Assembly (NCBI RefSeq): GCF_026107515.2
Contig: NZ_JAPCHW010000001.1
Coordinates: 310,001-374,000, forward strand
Direction of reading: 5' to 3'
From: Glutamicibacter sp. MNS18
GTDB taxonomy: Bacteria > Actinomycetota > Actinomycetes > Actinomycetales > Micrococcaceae
DNA: 64,000 nucleotides
Shown: positions 18,570-26,658 of the stretch, one piece after another
How positions within the stretch are numbered: position 1 is the first letter of the stretch
Layout of the letters: every line of letters begins with the position of its first letter
Position numbers and translations under genes: made by a program
Notes under the pieces: generated by a model
Seen by the model: the letters and a program-made list of their open reading frames with translations, nothing else
Databases searched by the model: none
Told to the model about the DNA's origin: nothing

Positions 18570-20297
18570 CCTGGGGGTTTCATCGTTCAGTGCTTCATTA
18601 ACTGTCTTTAACGAGGAAAAGGTGATCTGAACTGGGAAAATAGAGGTGTTGAAGCTTCATCCACCCAGTTCAAAGGATCACCTTTTCAGTGCATCAGTCT
18701 ACCCGCGTTTTCCCGCATGTCCCGACAGAACTCACCGGGCAAGCCCTGGTATCCCAGGCAGGGCTCGGGGTGCTGACCAGTTTCCTCAACGCCCTGGACT
18801 TCCGCCAGCTCTGCGAGGACAGGTTCTCCCAGTTCGTCCCAGCCACGGCCATTCACCGGCCTGGGAAGATGATCGCTGACCTGGCCATCATGCTCGCTGC
18901 GTGGGGTGAACAAGTCACCGATATCGACCAGCTCAGCTCCTCACCGGGCTTGTTTGGCCCGGTGGCCTCCGAAGCCACGATCAGTCGCATGATGGCCCGG
19001 ATCAAGGACCAGCCTGCGGCGTTCGAGTACGCGTTCGCCACCATGCACCGCACGCTGCGCTCCCGCATCTGGGCCGCGGCCGGGGCGAGGAATCCTGCCG
19101 CCCGGGCCACGGCCAAGGACCCACTGACCCTCGATATCGATGCCACATTGGTGCACGTGCACTCCGATAAAGAACACGCTACGGGCACCTATAAGCGCGG
19201 CTTCGGGTTCGCGCCGATGACCGCTACGGTGGATTACGGCAAAGAGAACGGGACCGGGGAAATCCTGGCCGTGCTCCTACGTCCCGGGAACAAGGGCGCA
19301 AATTCTGCCGCTGACCACATCACGATCCTGGACCAGGCTTTGGCGCAGCTGCCCGATGACTTCTACGACGCCGACCAGCAATTGATCGGTGAGAAGATTC
19401 TAGTGCGCACCGACAGCGCTGGTGCTTCACGCGAGTTCCTGCACCACCTTCACGCACTGGGAATCCAGTTCTCCACTTCCTACGCCCTGCCGGTGGTCAA
19501 TGAACGGTTTATCCGGTGGATCGATGAGAAGAAGTACTGGGAACCAGCCACCGACCAACACGGCAACCTGCGCGATGACGCGTGGGTTATCGATGCGAGC
19601 AAAGTGCTGGTATTGAAGGACTACCCGCCAGGCACCCGCATCTACCTGCGCGCCGAACCGCTGCATCCCGGGGCGAAGGCCTCACTGTTCGACACCGACG
19701 GCAACCGCATCACCGCGTTCCTCACCAACGCGCCACGCTACAACCCAGCGTTTCTTGACGCACGGCACCGGGCCCGGGGACGGTGTGAAAACCGGATCAA
19801 AACGCTGAAGGCCACCGGGTTGGGCAAGCTGCCTTACTGGTCGTTTGCAGCGAATCAGGCCTGGACGAACCTGGCGGTGCTGGCCATGAACCTGACGTGC
19901 TGGATTCAGCTGGCGATGCTTCCGGTGGGGCATCCTGCCGGGTGTTGGGATGTGAAGCGGTGGCGGTACCGGTTGTACGTGATTGCCGGGAAACTGATCA
20001 CCAGTAGCCGGCAAACAGGCCTGTTGGTACCGGCTACCGCACCGGAAGCAGCGCTGCTGATCGAACTGCTGGAACGGGCCCACGCTTGGTACCAGCAATG
20101 GAGGCATGGCCAGCTGGCCGCCTGAACCGGCAGCTACCCTGCCCGTCAACGAGATGAAAGGCACGACCGGAATAGTGGAGTCCGGCACCCACACCAGTGA
20201 TCCTGGTGTTACCAGCGACCCCGAAACTGGAGAAAGCCGCTGACTTCCAGGAAAACCGGAAATCAGCGGCTCTCAACGCCCCGATGAAACCGCTGGG
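18570..20297. mobile_element. IS1380-family insertion sequence, intact
   Basis: A 1728-bp element with imperfect 16-bp inverted repeats (18570-18585 and 20282-20297, 13 of 16 matching, shared core GGTTTCATCG) and a 4-bp direct repeat TTAG at 18566-18569 and 20298-20301. Size and 4-bp duplication fit the IS1380 family. The right TTAG contains the stop codon of trxB (read on the minus strand), which therefore remains intact. It carries one full-length transposase. Confidence 0.88.
18689..20125 (+). CDS. IS1380-family transposase
   Basis: A 478-aa DDE transposase. The first acidic region is PLTLDIDATLVHVHSDKEHA, the second is KILVRTDSAGASREFLHHL, and the conserved C-terminal block is RARGRCENRIKTLKATGLG with the catalytic Glu. 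This Y/E-containing arrangement with DIDAT and RTDSAG is characteristic of IS1380. It is uninterrupted and encoded opposite to trxA and trxB, so the element looks competent for transposition. Confidence 0.92.
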   Translation: MHQSTRVFPHVPTELTGQALVSQAGLGVLTSFLNALDFRQLCEDRFSQFVPATAIHRPGKMIADLAIMLAAWGEQVTDIDQLSSSPGLFGPVASEATISRMMARIKDQPAAFEYAFATMHRTLRSRIWAAAGARNPAARATAKDPLTLDIDATLVHVHSDKEHATGTYKRGFGFAPMTATVDYGKENGTGEILAVLLRPGNKGANSAADHITILDQALAQLPDDFYDADQQLIGEKILVRTDSAGASREFLHHLHALGIQFSTSYALPVVNERFIRWIDEKKYWEPATDQHGNLRDDAWVIDASKVLVLKDYPPGTRIYLRAEPLHPGAKASLFDTDGNRITAFLTNAPRYNPAFLDARHRARGRCENRIKTLKATGLGKLPYWSFAANQAWTNLAVLAMNLTCWIQLAMLPVGHPAGCWDVKRWRYRLYVIAGKLITSSRQTGLLVPATAPEAALLIELLERAHAWYQQWRHGQLAA

Positions 20298-21254
20298 TTA
20301 GACGGTAGCTACAGTCTCATTGACGTTAGCCAGGTAGTGCTCCACGTCCTGTGCAGCCGCGCAGCCGGAAGCAGCTGCGGTAATTGCCTGGCGGTAGGTG
20401 GAATCGATAACATCGCCGGCAGCAAATACACCTGGCAGCGAAGTCTTCGAGGTGCGTCCTTCGACGGCAATGGTGCCCTCGGAAGTCAGCTCGAGCTGAT
20501 CCTTGACCAGATCAACACGTGGGTCGTTGCCAATGGCAACGAAGATGCCGGTGACATCCAAGGTGCTCTTGGCGCCGTTGACGAGGTTGTTCAGCTCGAT
20601 GCTCTGAACCTTGTCCTCGCCGTTGATGCCCACGACCTCGGAATCCCACACGAAGTCGATCTTCTCGTGCGCCAGGGCGCGCTCAGCCATGATCTTCGAT
20701 GCGCGCAGCTCGCTGCGGCGGTGCACCACAGTGACCTTGGCAGCGAACTTGGTCAGGAACAGGGCTTCTTCCATGGCTGAGTCGCCTCCGCCAATCACGG
20801 CGATGTTCTGCTCGCGGAAGAAGAAACCGTCGCAGGTAGCGCACCAGGAGACACCGTGGCCGGAGAGGCGCTTCTCGTCGTCCAGGCCCAGTTCGCGATA
20901 GGCGGAGCCGGTGGAGATGATCACGGTGCGGGCCTGGTAGGTGGTGCCGTCGGCCAGGGACAGGGTCTTGATCTCGCCTGCGAGGTCCATCGCGGTGACA
21001 TCATCGAAGAGGATCTCGGCGCCAAAGCGCTCGGCCTGCTTCTGCATGTTGTCCATCAGGTCCGGGCCCATGATTCCCTCGGGGAAACCTGGGAAGTTTT
21101 CCACGTCCGTGGTGTTCATCAGTTCGCCGCCGGAGGTGACTGATCCTGCGATGACCAGTGGTTTCAGGTTCGCACGCGCGGTGTAAATCGCAGCGGTATA
21201 ACCGGCCGGGCCGGAGCCGACGATGATTACGTCGCGGATTTCGTCAGAGATCAT
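20298..21254 (-). CDS. trxB: Thioredoxin reductase (ArsT-like position)
   Basis: A 318-aa FAD/NADPH-dependent thioredoxin reductase. FAD is bound by IIVGSGPAGYTAAIYTARA, NADPH by VIGGGDSAMEEALFL, the redox dithiol is WCATCDG, and the C-terminal FAD motif is GVFAAGDVIDSTYRQ. The start is set at MISDEIRDVIIVGSG. It follows arsC by 31 bp on the same strand, so it appears to be the last intact gene of an arsR-arsC-trxB transcript; in actinobacterial ars clusters such a gene has been called arsT. Its stop codon lies in the IS1380 target duplication. Confidence 0.93.
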   Translation of the reverse strand: MISDEIRDVIIVGSGPAGYTAAIYTARANLKPLVIAGSVTSGGELMNTTDVENFPGFPEGIMGPDLMDNMQKQAERFGAEILFDDVTAMDLAGEIKTLSLADGTTYQARTVIISTGSAYRELGLDDEKRLSGHGVSWCATCDGFFFREQNIAVIGGGDSAMEEALFLTKFAAKVTVVHRRSELRASKIMAERALAHEKIDFVWDSEVVGINGEDKVQSIELNNLVNGAKSTLDVTGIFVAIGNDPRVDLVKDQLELTSEGTIAVEGRTSKTSLPGVFAAGDVIDSTYRQAITAAASGCAAAQDVEHYLANVNETVATV

Positions 21255-21285
21255 AGGGATTCTTTCTTCTCGCTGTGGTGTCGTC

Positions 21286-21711
21286 TTAATTTTTCGGGGA
21301 GAGCAGCCGACTGGCCAGATCTGCGACGCGGCGGCTGATCTCGTCTCGCACGAGCAGCATCCGCTCGCGTCCATCGATGCCACGGGAGCTTGGTTCATCG
21401 AGTTCCCAAACTTCGATCTCCACACCGTCGGTCGGAGGGACTTCCGCTTCGCGTCCGAGGACGACGACCAGTCCGGCTTGGCGCATTGCATCTTCGGTGA
21501 GCTGCTTCGGGTGCTCCGTGGTGATGTCGATGCCCTGTTCGAGCAGCACTTCGGCTGAGAGGGAGTTGATCTTGGATCCCGGCTGCGTGCCCGCCGATGA
21601 AACTTCGATCTGGCTACCGGCCCGGGCCTTCATGAGTCCAGCGGCCATCTGTGATTTGCCGCCGTTTTTGACGCAGACGAAGAGTGCCGCTGGTTTGGCT
21701 CTTGCGCTCAT
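21286..21711 (-). CDS. ArsC-like protein with variant P-loop
   Basis: A 141-aa protein of the low-molecular-weight phosphatase/arsenate reductase fold. The P-loop reads C-V-K-N-G-G-K-S (in LFVCVKNGGKSQMAAGLM), so the position of the usual phosphate-binding Arg of CX5R is Lys. The GCGDxCP segment that supplies the second cysteine in ordinary ArsC is replaced by VLGREAEVPPTDG. A general-acid Asp may be present in VWELDEPSS. ATG 21711 overlaps the arsR stop (ATGA). It may be an arsenate reductase of a divergent type, or a phosphatase-like protein; activity cannot be judged from sequence alone. Confidence 0.78.
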   Translation of the reverse strand: MSARAKPAALFVCVKNGGKSQMAAGLMKARAGSQIEVSSAGTQPGSKINSLSAEVLLEQGIDITTEHPKQLTEDAMRQAGLVVVLGREAEVPPTDGVEIEVWELDEPSSRGIDGRERMLLVRDEISRRVADLASRLLSPKN

Positions 21712-22079
21712 TTCTTGGCCACCAGACTGGAGCCCAGGGATTCCAAGGCGCCGGGGACTACGGAGAAGTAGGCCCATACTCCGCGCTTCTCGCGGTGCAG
21801 GATCCCGGCATCGACCAGGATCTTCAGGTGGTGCGAGACTGTCGGCTGCTTCAGATCCAGCGGTTCGGACAGGTCGCACACGCAGGTTTCGGCCGATTTG
21901 CTTGCGGAAACGATGGAAAGGATGCGCAAACGGTTTGGATCAGCCAGGGCCTTGAAGCGCATTGCCAGCAGCTCGGCATCCTCAGGCTGCAGAATCTGCT
22001 CGCCTTGAGATGGGACGCAGCATAGCTCGGGCGCTTCGGCGGGGCTTGCGCCAGCGGGAATCAGGGTGGGAATGCTCAT
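21708..22079 (-). CDS. arsR: ArsR-family repressor
   Basis: A 123-aa winged-helix repressor of the ArsR/SmtB family. The segment ALADPNRLRILSIV begins the DNA-binding domain, ETCVCDLSEPLDLKQPTVSHHLKIL contains a Cys pair and the recognition helix, and GVWAYFSVV is the wing. Extra cysteines at the N-terminus (ELCCVPS) could complete an As(III) site, as in actinobacterial ArsR. It is transcribed divergently from acr3 across a ~110 bp region containing CATCGATG-type inverted repeats, and it leads arsC and trxB. Confidence 0.93.
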   Translation of the reverse strand: MSIPTLIPAGASPAEAPELCCVPSQGEQILQPEDAELLAMRFKALADPNRLRILSIVSASKSAETCVCDLSEPLDLKQPTVSHHLKILVDAGILHREKRGVWAYFSVVPGALESLGSSLVAKK

Positions 22080-22113
22080 CGGTTTCGGCTCGTTTCTTCG
22101 CTCATATCAGAGA

Positions 22114-22170
22114 TTGACAAACGTCGATATAAGCAAGCATACTCGAAACATCGATGTTCGTCGATGTCTC
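22114..22170. promoter_or_regulatory. acr3 promoter with putative ArsR operator
   Basis: A consensus -35 TTGACA (22114-22119) and a -10 CATACT (22138-22143) are 18 bp apart and face acr3. Just downstream is the perfect palindrome ACATCGATGT (22148-22157), then a further half-site TCGATGT (22161-22167), and an ACGTCGATAT variant at 22121-22130. Repressor binding there would block initiation. The operator assignment is inferred from symmetry and position. Confidence 0.7.
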
Positions 22171-22189
22171 AACTTGGAGTGATGATTGC

Positions 22190-23275
22190 ATGACACCTGC
22201 GACCGTGCCCGACACCGCCCCTGTGGCGGCCAAACTTTCCTTCCTGGACCGCTACCTGGCCCTATGGGTCCTGCTTGCAATGGCCGTCGGCTTGGGCCTG
22301 GGCCGGATCTTCCCGCAGCTCGGTGAGCTGCTGGATCGATTCACCATTGCAGGTGTCTCGGTGCCCATCGCCATCGGCCTGCTGGTGATGATGTACCCCG
22401 TATTGGCCAAGGTCCGGTACAACGAGACCGGCCGAGTGCTTGCCGACAAGAAGCTGATGATCACCTCTTTGGTGATCAACTGGGCCCTGGCTCCTGCCTT
22501 CATGTTCGTGCTGGCTTGGATCTTCCTGGCAGACCTCCCCGAATACCGCACCGGGCTGATCATTGTGGGCCTGGCGCGCTGCATCGCCATGGTGTTCATC
22601 TGGAATGACCTGGCCTGTGGCGACCGCGAGGCGGCCGCCGTGCTGGTGGCCATCAACTCCGTGTTCCAGGTCATCGCCTTCGGCGCCCTGGGCTGGTTCT
22701 ACCTGCAGCTGCTGCCATCCTGGCTTGGTCTGGAAACCACCAGCGCCGAGTTCTCCATTGCCGCGATCACCGCTTCGGTGCTGGTCTTCCTGGGTATCCC
22801 GCTGGTGGCTGGCTACCTGACCCGCACCCTGGGCGAAAAGGCCAAGGGCCGCGACTGGTACGAGGGTAAATTCCTGCCGAAAATCGGACCGTGGGCACTG
22901 TACGGATTGCTGTTCACCATCGTGCTGCTCTTCGCCCTGCAGGGCGATAACATCATCTCCAAGCCGCTGGATGTGCTGCGCATGGCCATCCCGCTGCTGA
23001 CCTACTTTGTCGTGGTCTTCGGCGCCGGCATGCTCATCGGCCACGCCCTGAAGCTGGGCTACCCGCGCACCACCACGCTGGCCTTCACCGCGGCCGGCAA
23101 CAACTTCGAGCTGGCCATCGCGGTAGCCATCGCCACGTTCGGCGCCACCAGCGGCCAGGCCTTGGCCGGCGTGGTCGGTCCGCTGATCGAAGTACCCGTA
23201 CTGGTAGCGCTGGTTTACGCCGCCTTGTGGTCCCGCAAGTTCTTCCCATCCACTGCTGAAACTCTGAAAAGTTAG
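22190..23275 (+). CDS. acr3: Arsenite efflux transporter, ACR3 family
   Basis: A 361-aa membrane protein with about ten transmembrane segments that exports As(III) using the proton gradient. Signatures are LVMMYPVLAKVRYNE, GLARCIAMVFIWNDLA with the essential Cys, and FTAAGNNFELAIAVAIATFG. ATG 22190 is chosen, with GGAG at 22176-22179; ATG 22154 lies inside the putative operator. It heads the plus-strand half of the ars cluster and is followed 10 bp later by the first plus-strand arsC. Confidence 0.94.
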   Translation: MTPATVPDTAPVAAKLSFLDRYLALWVLLAMAVGLGLGRIFPQLGELLDRFTIAGVSVPIAIGLLVMMYPVLAKVRYNETGRVLADKKLMITSLVINWALAPAFMFVLAWIFLADLPEYRTGLIIVGLARCIAMVFIWNDLACGDREAAAVLVAINSVFQVIAFGALGWFYLQLLPSWLGLETTSAEFSIAAITASVLVFLGIPLVAGYLTRTLGEKAKGRDWYEGKFLPKIGPWALYGLLFTIVLLFALQGDNIISKPLDVLRMAIPLLTYFVVVFGAGMLIGHALKLGYPRTTTLAFTAAGNNFELAIAVAIATFGATSGQALAGVVGPLIEVPVLVALVYAALWSRKFFPSTAETLKS

Positions 23276-23285
23276 CTGGTTAGCC

Positions 23286-23915
23286 ATGTCTTTCGAACTA
23301 CATGCATCGCACGATGAGCAGCTCACCCGTCTCGCACAAGAATTATCCAAGGGATCACTAGATCTGTCCGGTGATCTAGTGCTCCGAATTGTTCGCGAGT
23401 CTTACGCCTCGCTGGCGCGCACGGCCAGCGTAAGCCAGCACCTGGTGTCGCTGACTGAGCGTTTTGCAAAACAACGTTTGGCCGACATCGCTCGACACCA
23501 CACGCATTCCGATACACCACAGGTGCTGTTCCTCTGCGTCGCGAATGCTGGGCGTTCCCAACTTGCTGCAGCACTGTTGAACCATCTTTCAGATGGCGCA
23601 GTCATTGCTCGCTCCGCCGGATCAGCACCATCATCCGAAATCCATCCAGGCGTTCAGCGCATGCTTACCGACATCGAAGGCGAAAGCCGGTCGGCTGAAC
23701 GTTTCCCCAAACCGCTGACCGATGATGCAGTACGCGCTGCGGATGTTGTCATCACGATGGGCTGCGGGGATGTTTGCCCCATCCTTCCCGGGGTCCGCTA
23801 TGAAGAGTGGGACGTGCCAGACCCCGCTGCCGCATCTGGCCAGGACCTTGAAGAAATTCGCGAAGACATCACCACACGCGTTCGTGCACTGCTCGACACG
23901 CTTAGTAACAAGTAA
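23286..23915 (+). CDS. arsC: Arsenate reductase with N-terminal helical domain
   Basis: A 209-aa arsenate reductase. Residues ~1-75 form a predicted helical region (LTRLAQELSKGSLDLSG through LVSLTERFAKQRLAD), as in actinobacterial ArsC forms that carry a three-helix-bundle extension. The C-terminal phosphatase-fold domain has the CX5R loop LCVANAGRSQLAAALL, the second-cysteine segment TMGCGDVCPILPGVRYEEW and the D-P pair DVPDPAAAS. Electron donor in this group is generally mycothiol/mycoredoxin or thioredoxin. It is cotranscribed with acr3 and the next arsC. GC content is a little lower than neighbouring core genes. Confidence 0.9.
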   Translation: MSFELHASHDEQLTRLAQELSKGSLDLSGDLVLRIVRESYASLARTASVSQHLVSLTERFAKQRLADIARHHTHSDTPQVLFLCVANAGRSQLAAALLNHLSDGAVIARSAGSAPSSEIHPGVQRMLTDIEGESRSAERFPKPLTDDAVRAADVVITMGCGDVCPILPGVRYEEWDVPDPAAASGQDLEEIREDITTRVRALLDTLSNK

Positions 23916-23934
23916 AAACTTGGGAGACTCAACA

Positions 23935-24345
23935 ATGGAAAACCTGAAGCCTTCAGTACTGTTTGTCTGTGTCCACAATGCAGGCCGCTCGCAAATGGCC
24001 GCCGCATACCTCGCGCACCTTTCCGAAGGGCGGATCGAGGTTCGTTCGGCAGGGTCCGCGCCAGCAGAATCGGTCAACCCTGCCGCCGTGCAGGCGATGG
24101 CCGAGGAGGGCATCGACATGTCGGCGGAAACCCCGAAGATCCTGACCACCGAAGCGGTGAAAGAATCCGACGTCGTGATCACCATGGGCTGCGGCGATAC
24201 CTGCCCGATCTTCCCCGGCAAGCGCTACGAAGACTGGAAGCTGGATGACCCAGCAGGACAAGGGGTCGATGCAGTGCGTCCGATCCGCGACGAGATCCGC
24301 GCGCGCATCGAAACCCTCATCAGCGAACTGCTGCCACAGCGTTAG
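23935..24345 (+). CDS. arsC: Arsenate reductase, short form
   Basis: A 136-aa arsenate reductase of the low-molecular-weight phosphatase fold. The catalytic loop is FVCVHNAGRSQMAAAYL, the second cysteine lies in TMGCGDTCPIFPGKRYEDW and the acid loop is KLDDPAGQG, all canonical. A ribosome binding site GGGAG precedes ATG 23935 by 8 bases. It differs from the upstream arsC by lacking the helical extension. Its resemblance to corynebacterial mycothiol-dependent ArsC1/2 suggests that cofactor, but this is inferred. Confidence 0.93.
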   Translation: MENLKPSVLFVCVHNAGRSQMAAAYLAHLSEGRIEVRSAGSAPAESVNPAAVQAMAEEGIDMSAETPKILTTEAVKESDVVITMGCGDTCPIFPGKRYEDWKLDDPAGQGVDAVRPIRDEIRARIETLISELLPQR

Positions 24346-24356
24346 GAACACCCCTC

Positions 24357-25787
24357 ATGACTAAGCAGCATCCAATTATTGTCATCGGCGCAGGACCCGT
24401 CGGCCTGGCCACCGCCGCCCACCTCAGCGAGCGCGAGCAGCACTTCCTGGTACTCGAGGCAGGCGCGCAAGCTGGAGCGTCCATGGACGAATGGGCGCAC
24501 ATCAAACTTTTCTCCCCCTGGAAATACAACGTCGATGCCGTTGCGCGCCGCCTACTGGAAACGCCCTCAGGAGCCTACGCCGCGGACTGGGCGATGCCCC
24601 GCGAAACATCGCTGCCAACCGGAGGCGAACTAGTCGAAGGCTACCTCAAGCCACTGGCCGCGCACCCTGGCCTAGCACCTTCCATCCGCTTCCAGCACCG
24701 CGTCCTTGCCGTCTCCCGCGTAACGGATGAAGGAACGGGCCTGGACAAAACCCGCACCGGCGGACGAGATCAAGCACTCTTCCTGGTGCGCGCCCAGACC
24801 CCTGACGGAATTCAGGATTTCACGGCCAGAGCAGTCATTGACGCGTCGGGCACGTGGAACACCTCTAACCCAGTAGGCCGCGCCGGACTCGAAGCACCCG
24901 GCGAAGAGGAAGCCCGAACCCAGGGCAAAATCACCTCGCCCTTGCCTGATCCCCTTGGAGCTGACCGCGAGAAGCTGACAGGAAAAACAATCCTGGTCCT
25001 CGGGGCTGGACACTCGGCTGCCAACACCCTCATATCGCTAGGCCGGCTGAAGCAGGAAAACGAGGACACCCAAATCCTATGGGGCCTGCGTGGGGCGGCG
25101 AATCCGATCAAACTCTACGGTGGCGGGGCTGCGGACCAACTCCCGGCTCGTGGTCAGCTCGGTACCAGTCTGCGCCGCCTCGTTGAAAACGAACACATTA
25201 CATTGCTGGAGAACACATCGATCACACGACTGACCAGCGACAACCAACTACACGTGCAGTTGGCTGATGACCGTGAGATGACCGTCGACTTCATCGTTCC
25301 CGCCACGGGTTTCCGCCCGGACCTGGGCATGCTCTCAGAGCTGCGTCTGGAACTCGACCCAGCAGTTGAAGCGCCCCGCCAGCTCGGACCGCTCATCGAT
25401 CCTGAATTCCATAGCTGCGGAACAGTGAGCGCCCACGGCGAAAAGGTGCTGGCTCACCCAGAATCGAACTTCTACATCGTTGGAATGAAAAGCTACGGGC
25501 GCGCGCCCACATTCCTCATGGCCACCGGCTACGAGCAGATACGCTCCATCGCGGCCCACCTGGCTGGCGACGCCCACGCCGCTGCCATGGTCGAGCTCGA
25601 TCTGCCAGAAACCGGTGTATGCTCCACTGACCTCGGTGGATCATGCGATTCCCCCGTTGAAGAATCCGACGGCTGCAGAACCGTTGATACCGAACCGGCT
25701 GGATGCTGCGGTGAACCACAGCCAATCACTCTCGGAATCCCCACCGGAACCCAGCATGGTTTCACAGAGACGCAACCTGCAAAATAG
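24357..25787 (+). CDS. arsO: Flavin-dependent monooxygenase-like protein, ArsO type
   Basis: A 476-aa flavoprotein. The FAD motif is VIGAGPVGLATAAHL at residues ~8-22 and the NADPH motif is VLGAGHSAANTLISLG near residue 220; VPATGFRPDLGML is the linker seen in flavin monooxygenases and related reductases. Genes of this kind in actinobacterial ars clusters are named arsO and are thought to act on organic or trivalent arsenic, with biochemistry still uncertain. The last ~70 residues are unusual: a cysteine-rich tail with CSTDLGGSCD, DGCRTV and GCCGEP, a possible arsenite- or metal-binding appendage. It starts 11 bp after arsC and ends at a hairpin. Confidence 0.85.
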   Translation: MTKQHPIIVIGAGPVGLATAAHLSEREQHFLVLEAGAQAGASMDEWAHIKLFSPWKYNVDAVARRLLETPSGAYAADWAMPRETSLPTGGELVEGYLKPLAAHPGLAPSIRFQHRVLAVSRVTDEGTGLDKTRTGGRDQALFLVRAQTPDGIQDFTARAVIDASGTWNTSNPVGRAGLEAPGEEEARTQGKITSPLPDPLGADREKLTGKTILVLGAGHSAANTLISLGRLKQENEDTQILWGLRGAANPIKLYGGGAADQLPARGQLGTSLRRLVENEHITLLENTSITRLTSDNQLHVQLADDREMTVDFIVPATGFRPDLGMLSELRLELDPAVEAPRQLGPLIDPEFHSCGTVSAHGEKVLAHPESNFYIVGMKSYGRAPTFLMATGYEQIRSIAAHLAGDAHAAAMVELDLPETGVCSTDLGGSCDSPVEESDGCRTVDTEPAGCCGEPQPITLGIPTGTQHGFTETQPAK

Positions 25788-25796
25788 CACCGATTG

Positions 25797-25842
25797 ATGG
25801 GTAGCCACTTCGAAAACTTCGAGGCGGCTACCCATTTCTTTA
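25797..25842 (+). terminator. Terminator of the acr3-arsC-arsC-arsO operon
   Basis: Stem ATGGGTAGCC pairs with GGCTACCCAT (25826-25835) and is followed by TTCTTT. It lies 10 bases after the arsO stop. Confidence 0.85.
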
Positions 25843-26036
25843 TGCCACGCATTGCCCGCCTGCTCGTTCCGGACGCCATGCAATACGCCATTCCAACTCT
25901 AAAAAACCGCCAATTGAAACCAATAGTCACAGATGCCTCGTCTGCAGGAAGCTTCCTGTCTCAAAAACGAACGTTATTGAGAGCGTCACTCGTTGCTGCA
26001 CGGCTGACCACCCAGAAAGAACAGGCCCGAGCATCC

Positions 26037-26538
26037 ATGGAAAACGCGTCAGATATCGCCGAGAAGTTCGCGGCACTTGGCTCCATGGACGCCGTGAAGG
26101 ACTCCGGTGCTTTCGACGAACTTATGGGATTCATCGACCGTGGTGAGATCCAGCTCGACGGCAAAGACGGCAACATCGAAACAGAACATCCGCGCCGGGC
26201 TGGAACGCGGTCTGAAAGCCGAACTCACCGACCACCTCGGCTACGAGCAAGGACGCCTCATCCCGAACTCCCGCAACGGCTCATATCCGAAAACCGTGTC
26301 CACCATGGCCGGGGATATTGACCTTCAAATCCCGCGGGACCGGGCTGGCACGTTCGTTCTGACGCTGGTGCCCCAGGGCTCACGTCGTACCGGCGGCCTG
26401 GATGGAATGGTCATTTCTCTGTACGCCGGGGGCATGACGGTGTGGGATATCGCCTACCATCTGGAAACCACGGTGGGCACCCAGCTGTCTCATGACACGA
26501 TCTCACCGATCTCCCGAGAGGGAACATACGCAAATTAG
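26037..26538 (+). pseudogene. IS256-family transposase remnant
   Basis: The N-terminal third of a Mutator/IS256-type transposase in two frames. The first frame (from ATG 26037) reads FIDRGEIQLDGKDGNIE, the second (from about 26180) reads NIRAGLERGLKAELTDHLGY, PNSRNGSYPKTV and DIDLQIPRDRAGTF, up to SHDTISPIS, where similarity stops. The catalytic core is therefore missing, and a frameshift near 26180 breaks what remains. It lies between the ars cluster and selO. Confidence 0.85.
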
Positions 26539-26658
26539 AGATCCGTGAAATGCTGCTGTCTAACCGATAGATTTTAGGGGTTTGACGCGGCACCTTGAGG
26601 AATCTTCCATGGCAATGCCAAGGGACGCGGAATGGCATAGCCCTTCCCGTACGGCGGT

